From Mycolicibacterium hodleri (GTDB lineage: Bacteria > Actinomycetota > Actinomycetes > Mycobacteriales > Mycobacteriaceae): a stretch of DNA of 64,000 bases. Under the pieces are notes generated by a model. The model was not told the DNA's origin, ran no database searches, and saw nothing but the letters and a program-made list of their open reading frames with translations. Every line of letters begins with the position of its first letter. Position 1 is the first letter of the stretch. Positions 59,622-64,000 of the stretch are shown piece by piece. Made by a program: the position numbers and the translations under genes. The stretch covers positions 62,001 through 126,000 of the forward strand of contig NZ_JACKTL010000030.1 in the NCBI RefSeq assembly GCF_025822245.1. Reading direction: 5' to 3'.

Positions 59622-61274
59622 GTGACCCCAGCCGATCTGGCCGAGCTGCTCAAGACCACCGCCGCGGCGGTCCTGGCCGAGCATGGGCTCGACGCCGCCG
59701 CCCTGCCGGAGACGGTCGTCGTGGAGCGCCCCCGCAACCCCGAGCACGGCGACTACGCCACCAACCTCTCCCTTCAGGTGGCCAAGAAGGTCGGCGTCAA
59801 CCCCCGCGAGCTGGCCGGCTGGCTGGCCGAGGCGCTCGTGGGCACCGACGGCATCGCCGGCGCCGACGTCGCCGGACCCGGCTTCGTCAACCTGCGCATC
59901 GAGGCCTCCGCCCAGGGCGTGGTGGTCGAGAACGTCCTCGCCGCAGGCGGCGCCTACGGCAACTCCGGCGAACTCGCCGGCGAGAAGGTCAACCTCGAGT
60001 TCGTCTCCGCCAACCCCACCGGCCCGATCCACATCGGCGGCACCCGCTGGGCCGCGGTCGGCGACGCGTTGGGTCGGCTGCTCTCCACCCAGGGCGCCGA
60101 GGTCGTGCGGGAGTACTACTTCAACGACCACGGCACGCAGATCGACCGGTTCGCCAAGTCGCTCATCGCGTCGGCCAAGGGCGAGCCCACCCCCGAGGAC
60201 GGCTACGCCGGGGGCTACATCGCCGAGATCGCCCAGCAGGTCGTCGCCGCCGAGCCCGACGTGCTGAGCCGGCCCGCCGACCAGATCCTGGAGACCTTCC
60301 GGTCGATCGGCGTCGACCTGATGTTCACCCACATCAAGAAGTCGCTGCACGACTTCGGCACCGACTTCGACATCTACACCCACGAAGACTCGATGCACAC
60401 CTCCGGCCGGGTCGACCAAGCCATCGCCAAGCTCCGCGAGACCGGCAACATCTACGAGAAGGACGGCGCAACCTGGTTGCGCACCACCGACTTCGGCGAC
60501 GACAAGGACCGCGTCGTCATCAAGAGCGACGGCAACCCGGCCTACGTCGCCGGCGACCTCGCCTACTACCTGGACAAGCGCCAACGCGGCTTCGACCTCT
60601 GCATCTACATGCTCGGCGCCGACCACCACGGCTACATCTCCCGGCTGAAGGCCGCCGCGGCCGCCCTCGGCGACGACCCGGCCACCGTCGAGGTGCTCAT
60701 CGGGCAGATGGTCAACCTGGTGCGCGACGGCCAGCCCATGCGGATGAGCAAGCGCGCCGGCACCGTCATCACCCTCGACGACCTCGTCGAGGCCATCGGC
60801 GTGGACGCCGCCCGGTACGTGCTGATCCGCAGCTCCGTGGACACCCCCATCGACATCGACCTCGCCCTGTGGTCGAGCGCGTCGAGTGAAAACCCGGTCT
60901 ACTACGTGCAATACGCGCACGCCCGGCTGTCCGCGCTGGCGCGCAGCGCCGCCGACCTCGGCCTCGCCGCCAGCACCGCGCACCTCGACCTGCTGTCCCA
61001 CGACCGCGAGGGCACGCTGATGCGCAGCATCGGCGACTTCCCGCGCGTGCTGAAGACCGCGGCGTCGCTGCGGGAACCGCACCGGGTGTGCCGCTACCTC
61101 GAAGACCTCGCGGGCGACTACCACCGCTTCTACGACTCCTGCCGGGTGTTGCCCCAGGGCGACGAGGAGCCGACCGATCTGCACGCAGCGCGGCTCGCCC
61201 TGTGTCAGGCCACCCGCCAGGTGATCGCCAACGGGCTGCAGATCCTGGGCGTGAGCGCACCGGAGCGCATGTGA
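59622..61274 (+). CDS. argS: Arginyl-tRNA synthetase
   Basis: A 550-residue class I synthetase charging tRNA-Arg. HIGH motif is PIHIGGTR (in [12 protein letters not shown]), the KMSKS equivalent is MRMSKRAG, and the C-terminal anticodon-binding helices end VSAPERM. The N-terminal Add1-like domain starts at once after the GTG at 59622 ([10 protein letters not shown]). One base of its TGA is shared with the lysA ATG. The argS-lysA-hom order matches Rv1292-Rv1294. Confidence 0.97.
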   Translation: MTPADLAELLKTTAAAVLAEHGLDAAALPETVVVERPRNPEHGDYATNLSLQVAKKVGVNPRELAGWLAEALVGTDGIAGADVAGPGFVNLRIEASAQGVVVENVLAAGGAYGNSGELAGEKVNLEFVSANPTGPIHIGGTRWAAVGDALGRLLSTQGAEVVREYYFNDHGTQIDRFAKSLIASAKGEPTPEDGYAGGYIAEIAQQVVAAEPDVLSRPADQILETFRSIGVDLMFTHIKKSLHDFGTDFDIYTHEDSMHTSGRVDQAIAKLRETGNIYEKDGATWLRTTDFGDDKDRVVIKSDGNPAYVAGDLAYYLDKRQRGFDLCIYMLGADHHGYISRLKAAAAALGDDPATVEVLIGQMVNLVRDGQPMRMSKRAGTVITLDDLVEAIGVDAARYVLIRSSVDTPIDIDLALWSSASSENPVYYVQYAHARLSALARSAADLGLAASTAHLDLLSHDREGTLMRSIGDFPRVLKTAASLREPHRVCRYLEDLAGDYHRFYDSCRVLPQGDEEPTDLHAARLALCQATRQVIANGLQILGVSAPERM

Positions 61275-62692
61275 TGGCCCATCCCGCTGGTCCCCGCCAC
61301 GCCGAGGACACCCGCCACGGCAATGCGCCCGCATGCCCGCAGACCACCGACGAGCTTCTCGCGCTGGCGCCAAACGTATGGCCACGCAACGCCGTTCGCA
61401 ACGCCGACGGTGAAGTGTCCGTCGCCGGCGTGCCCGTCACCCGGTTGGCCGCCGACTACGGCACGCCGCTGTTCGTCATAGACGAGGACGACTTCCGGTC
61501 CCGCTGCCGCGACATCGCCGCCGCGTTCGGCGACGGCGAGCACGTCCGCTACGCCGCGAAGGCGTTCCTCTGCACCGAGATCGCGCGGTGGATCGACGAA
61601 GAAGGACTGTCGCTGGACGTCTGCAGCGGCGGTGAGCTCGCCGTCGCGCTGAACGCCGACTTCCCGCCGGAACGCATTGCGCTGCACGGCAACAACAAAT
61701 CGGTCGCCGAGCTCGCCATGGCGGTGGACGCGCGCGTCGGCCACGTCGTCCTGGACTCGCTGACCGAGATCGAGCGGCTCGACGCCATCGCCGGCGAGGC
61801 CGGGGTGGTGCAGGACGTCCTGGTCCGCGTCACCGTGGGCGTCGAGGCGCACACCCACGAGTTCATCTCCACCGCCCACGAGGACCAGAAGTTCGGCCTC
61901 TCGCTGGCCAGCGGCGCGGCGATGGACGCGATCCGCCGGGTGTTCGCCGCCGACCACCTTCGCCTCGTCGGCCTGCACAGCCACATCGGCTCCCAGATCT
62001 TCGACGTCGCCGGTTTCGAGCTGGCCGCCCACCGCGTCATCGGCTTGCTCGCCGACGTGGTGAAGGAATTCGGCGTCGAGAAGACCGCGCAGATGTCCAT
62101 CGTCGACCTCGGTGGGGGACTGGGCATCTCGTATCTGCCGCAGGACGACCCGCCACCCATGGAGGACCTGGCCGCCAAGATCGGGGCCATCGTCGTCAAC
62201 GAATCGGCGGCCGTGGGCCTGCCCGCACCGAAGCTCGTGGTGGAACCGGGCCGCGCCATCGCCGGCCCCGGCACCATCACGCTCTACGAGGTGGGCACCG
62301 TCAAGGACGTCGCCGTCAGTCAGACCGGACACCGCCGCTACGTCAGCGTCGACGGCGGGATGAGCGACAACATCCGGACCTCGCTGTACGGAGCCGAATA
62401 CGACGCCCGCCTGGTGTCGCGGGCCAGCGACGGGGCACCCGCCCTGACCCGCATCGTCGGAAAGCACTGCGAGAGCGGTGACATCGTCGTCCGCGACACC
62501 TGGGTGTCCGACGACGTCACGCCCGGCGACCTGATCGGGGTCGCCGCCACCGGGGCGTACTGCTATTCGATGTCGAGCCGGTACAACCTGCTCGGCCGTC
62601 CGGCCGTGGTGGCGGTGCGTGACGGAGTGTCGCGTCTGATCCTGCGCCGCGAGACGGTGCAGGATCTCTTGAGCTTGGAGGTAGTTGACTAA
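61274..62692 (+). CDS. lysA: Diaminopimelate decarboxylase
   Basis: A 472-residue PLP enzyme making lysine from meso-diaminopimelate. The PLP Lys is in RYAAKAFLC, the His stacking on PLP is in [10 protein letters not shown], the Gly loop is [10 protein letters not shown], and the C-terminal Cys of the active site is in KHCESGD. The N-terminus has about 25 extra residues as in mycobacterial enzymes. TGATG and TAATG overlaps join it to argS and hom. Confidence 0.97.
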   Translation: MAHPAGPRHAEDTRHGNAPACPQTTDELLALAPNVWPRNAVRNADGEVSVAGVPVTRLAADYGTPLFVIDEDDFRSRCRDIAAAFGDGEHVRYAAKAFLCTEIARWIDEEGLSLDVCSGGELAVALNADFPPERIALHGNNKSVAELAMAVDARVGHVVLDSLTEIERLDAIAGEAGVVQDVLVRVTVGVEAHTHEFISTAHEDQKFGLSLASGAAMDAIRRVFAADHLRLVGLHSHIGSQIFDVAGFELAAHRVIGLLADVVKEFGVEKTAQMSIVDLGGGLGISYLPQDDPPPMEDLAAKIGAIVVNESAAVGLPAPKLVVEPGRAIAGPGTITLYEVGTVKDVAVSQTGHRRYVSVDGGMSDNIRTSLYGAEYDARLVSRASDGAPALTRIVGKHCESGDIVVRDTWVSDDVTPGDLIGVAATGAYCYSMSSRYNLLGRPAVVAVRDGVSRLILRRETVQDLLSLEVVD

Positions 62693-64000
62693 TGGTGAAC
62701 GACAACGGCGTAAAGCCGGTCGGTGTGGCGGTATTGGGGCTGGGCAACGTCGGCAGCGAGGTGGTGCGCATCATCGAGGCCAGCGCACCCGACCTCGCCG
62801 CCCGGATAGGTGCACCGCTGGAATTGCGGGGCATCGGCGTCCGGCGGGTGGCCGACGACCGCGGCGTGCCAGTCGGATTGCTCACCGACGACGTCGACGC
62901 GCTGGTCTCCCGTGACGACGTCGACATCGTCGTCGAACTCATGGGTCCCGTCGAGCCCGCACGCAAGGCGATCCTCGCCGCGCTGGAGCGGGGCAAGTCG
63001 GTGGTCACTGCCAACAAGGCATTGATGGCCGTCTCGACGGGCGAGCTGGCCCAGGCCGCCGAAGCCGCCCACGCCGACCTGTACTTCGAGGCCGCCGTGG
63101 CCGGCGCCATCCCCGTGATCCGGCCGCTGACCCAGTCGCTGGCCGGCGACACCGTGCTGCGCGTCGCGGGAATCGTCAACGGCACCACCAACTACATCCT
63201 CTCGGCGATGGACGAGACGGGCGCGGACTACGCCTCGGCCCTGGCCGACGCGAGCGCCCTTGGCTACGCCGAGGCCGATCCGACGGCCGACGTCGAGGGC
63301 TTCGACGCCGCGGCCAAGGCCGCCATCCTCGCGTCGATCGCGTTCCACACCCGGGTGACCGCCGACGACGTCTACCGCGAGGGCATCACCAAGGTCAGCT
63401 CGGCCGACTTCGAGTCCGCCCGGGCGCTGGGCTGCACGATCAAACTGCTGGCCATCTGCGAGCGAATCATCAACGACGAAGGCCAGCAACGCGTTTCGGC
63501 ACGGGTGTACCCCGCGCTGGTGCCGCTGCAGCATCCGCTGGCCTCGGTCAGCGGGGCGTTCAACGCCGTCGTCGTCGAGGCGGAGGCCGCCGGCCGGCTG
63601 ATGTTCTACGGCCAGGGTGCCGGTGGCGCGCCCACGGCGTCGGCGGTGATGGGCGACCTCGTCATGGCCGCCCGCAACCGGGTTCAGGGTGGACGCGGGC
63701 CGCGCGAGTCCAAGTACGCCGAATTGCCCATCGCGCCCATCGGTTTCATCCCCACCCGCTACTACGTCAGCATGAACGTCGCCGACCGGCCAGGCGTGTT
63801 GTCCTCGGTCGCCGCGGAGTTCGGCAAGCGCGAGGTCAGCATCGCCGAGGTCCGCCAGGAGGGCATGGTCGACGAGGGTGGTCAGCGGTGCGGGGCCCGC
63901 ATCGTGGTCGTCACGCACCGGGCGACCGACGCCGCGCTCTCGGAAACGGTCGACGCCCTTGCCGATCTCGACGTGGTGTCGAACATCAACAGCGTGCTGA
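62692..64000 (+). CDS. hom: Homoserine dehydrogenase (3' end beyond window)
   Basis: At least 436 residues of homoserine dehydrogenase, which reduces aspartate semialdehyde for threonine and methionine. NAD site GVAVLGLGNVGSEVV, catalytic region VNGTTNYILSAM and DPTADVEG.DAAAKAAI, and a C-terminal ACT domain (YYVSMNVADRPGVLSSVAAEF). The frame is still open at the window end and lacks only a few residues compared with M. tuberculosis ThrA; the TGA at the edge is out of frame. In mycobacteria thrC and thrB follow. Confidence 0.96.
   Translation, partial: MVNDNGVKPVGVAVLGLGNVGSEVVRIIEASAPDLAARIGAPLELRGIGVRRVADDRGVPVGLLTDDVDALVSRDDVDIVVELMGPVEPARKAILAALERGKSVVTANKALMAVSTGELAQAAEAAHADLYFEAAVAGAIPVIRPLTQSLAGDTVLRVAGIVNGTTNYILSAMDETGADYASALADASALGYAEADPTADVEGFDAAAKAAILASIAFHTRVTADDVYREGITKVSSADFESARALGCTIKLLAICERIINDEGQQRVSARVYPALVPLQHPLASVSGAFNAVVVEAEAAGRLMFYGQGAGGAPTASAVMGDLVMAARNRVQGGRGPRESKYAELPIAPIGFIPTRYYVSMNVADRPGVLSSVAAEFGKREVSIAEVRQEGMVDEGGQRCGARIVVVTHRATDAALSETVDALADLDVVSNINSVL

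Noticed and set aside
58785..61385. Long minus-strand frame extending from the DUF3291-like gene across tRNA-Arg and argS
   Set aside because: Only the part from 59189 downstream is coding; the rest passes through a tRNA gene and antisense to argS.
61275..61400. Lysine riboswitch or other leader before lysA
   Set aside because: lysA overlaps argS by one base, so there is no leader at all.
63985..64000. Stop codon of hom at the window end
   Set aside because: The TGA at the edge is out of frame with hom; the gene continues beyond the window.

Overview
The window is from a fast-growing Mycobacterium/Mycolicibacterium-type actinobacterium. GC is high, GTG starts are common, and the backbone gene order follows the M. 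tuberculosis Rv1271c-Rv1294 neighbourhood: a paired ABC exporter (Rv1272c/Rv1273c type), lprB-lprC, a SixA-like phosphatase, SbcD/SbcC-like genes, oppBCDA, beta-carbonic anhydrase (Rv1284 type), cysD-cysNC, an Rrf2 regulator (Rv1287 type), then tRNA-Arg, argS, lysA and hom. These assignments rest on reading the proteins; no database search was run.

Layout. 1-5.2 kb: AIM24-like gene (partial), two small conserved genes and the ABC heterodimer. 5.3-10.9 kb: two lipoproteins, SixA-like phosphatase and the SbcDC-like nuclease pair. 10.9-14.9 kb: two flavin-enzyme genes around a long palindrome, and an alpha/beta hydrolase. 14.9-20.3 kb: complete Opp oligopeptide importer. 20.5-28.9 kb: an envelope cassette of two small exported proteins, a PhoP-like two-component system, and GT39, GT2-GtrA and GT39 glycosyltransferases. 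29-36.8 kb: carbonic anhydrase, sulfotransferase/TetR/DUF1214 group, and the sulfate-activation operon cysD-cysNC-cysQ. 37-47 kb: secreted glycoside hydrolase, assorted enzymes, Rrf2 regulator, and a NarL-type two-component system with a DUF4097 protein. 47.2-54.7 kb: a cobalt nitrile hydratase module (nthB-nthA-accessory-DUF1097-MarR-AmiC-like on the minus strand; cbtB-cbtA-amidase on the plus strand). 54.7-58.7 kb: a four-gene sugar/polyol operon with three ATGA stop/start overlaps (DeoR regulator, FGGY kinase, alcohol dehydrogenase, class II aldolase). 58.8-64 kb: a small DUF3291-like gene, tRNA-Arg(CCG), argS, lysA, hom (partial).

How genes work together. The nitrile hydratase module is self-contained: cobalt uptake (CbtAB), a cobalt-type hydratase with a His-tailed accessory protein, an acetamidase/formamidase to hydrolyse the amide, and two regulators of the kinds known from Rhodococcus nitrile hydratase clusters. 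The two divergent promoters share a 20-bp element. The envelope cassette appears to be a small regulon: 7-bp repeats with an exact 11-bp period, like mycobacterial PhoP boxes, lie upstream of the response regulator, the first GT39 gene and the GT2-GtrA gene. No insertion sequence, integrase, CRISPR array or rRNA was seen. No gene-free stretch exceeds 300 bases; the longest (52380-52635) is the divergent nthB/cbtB promoter region.
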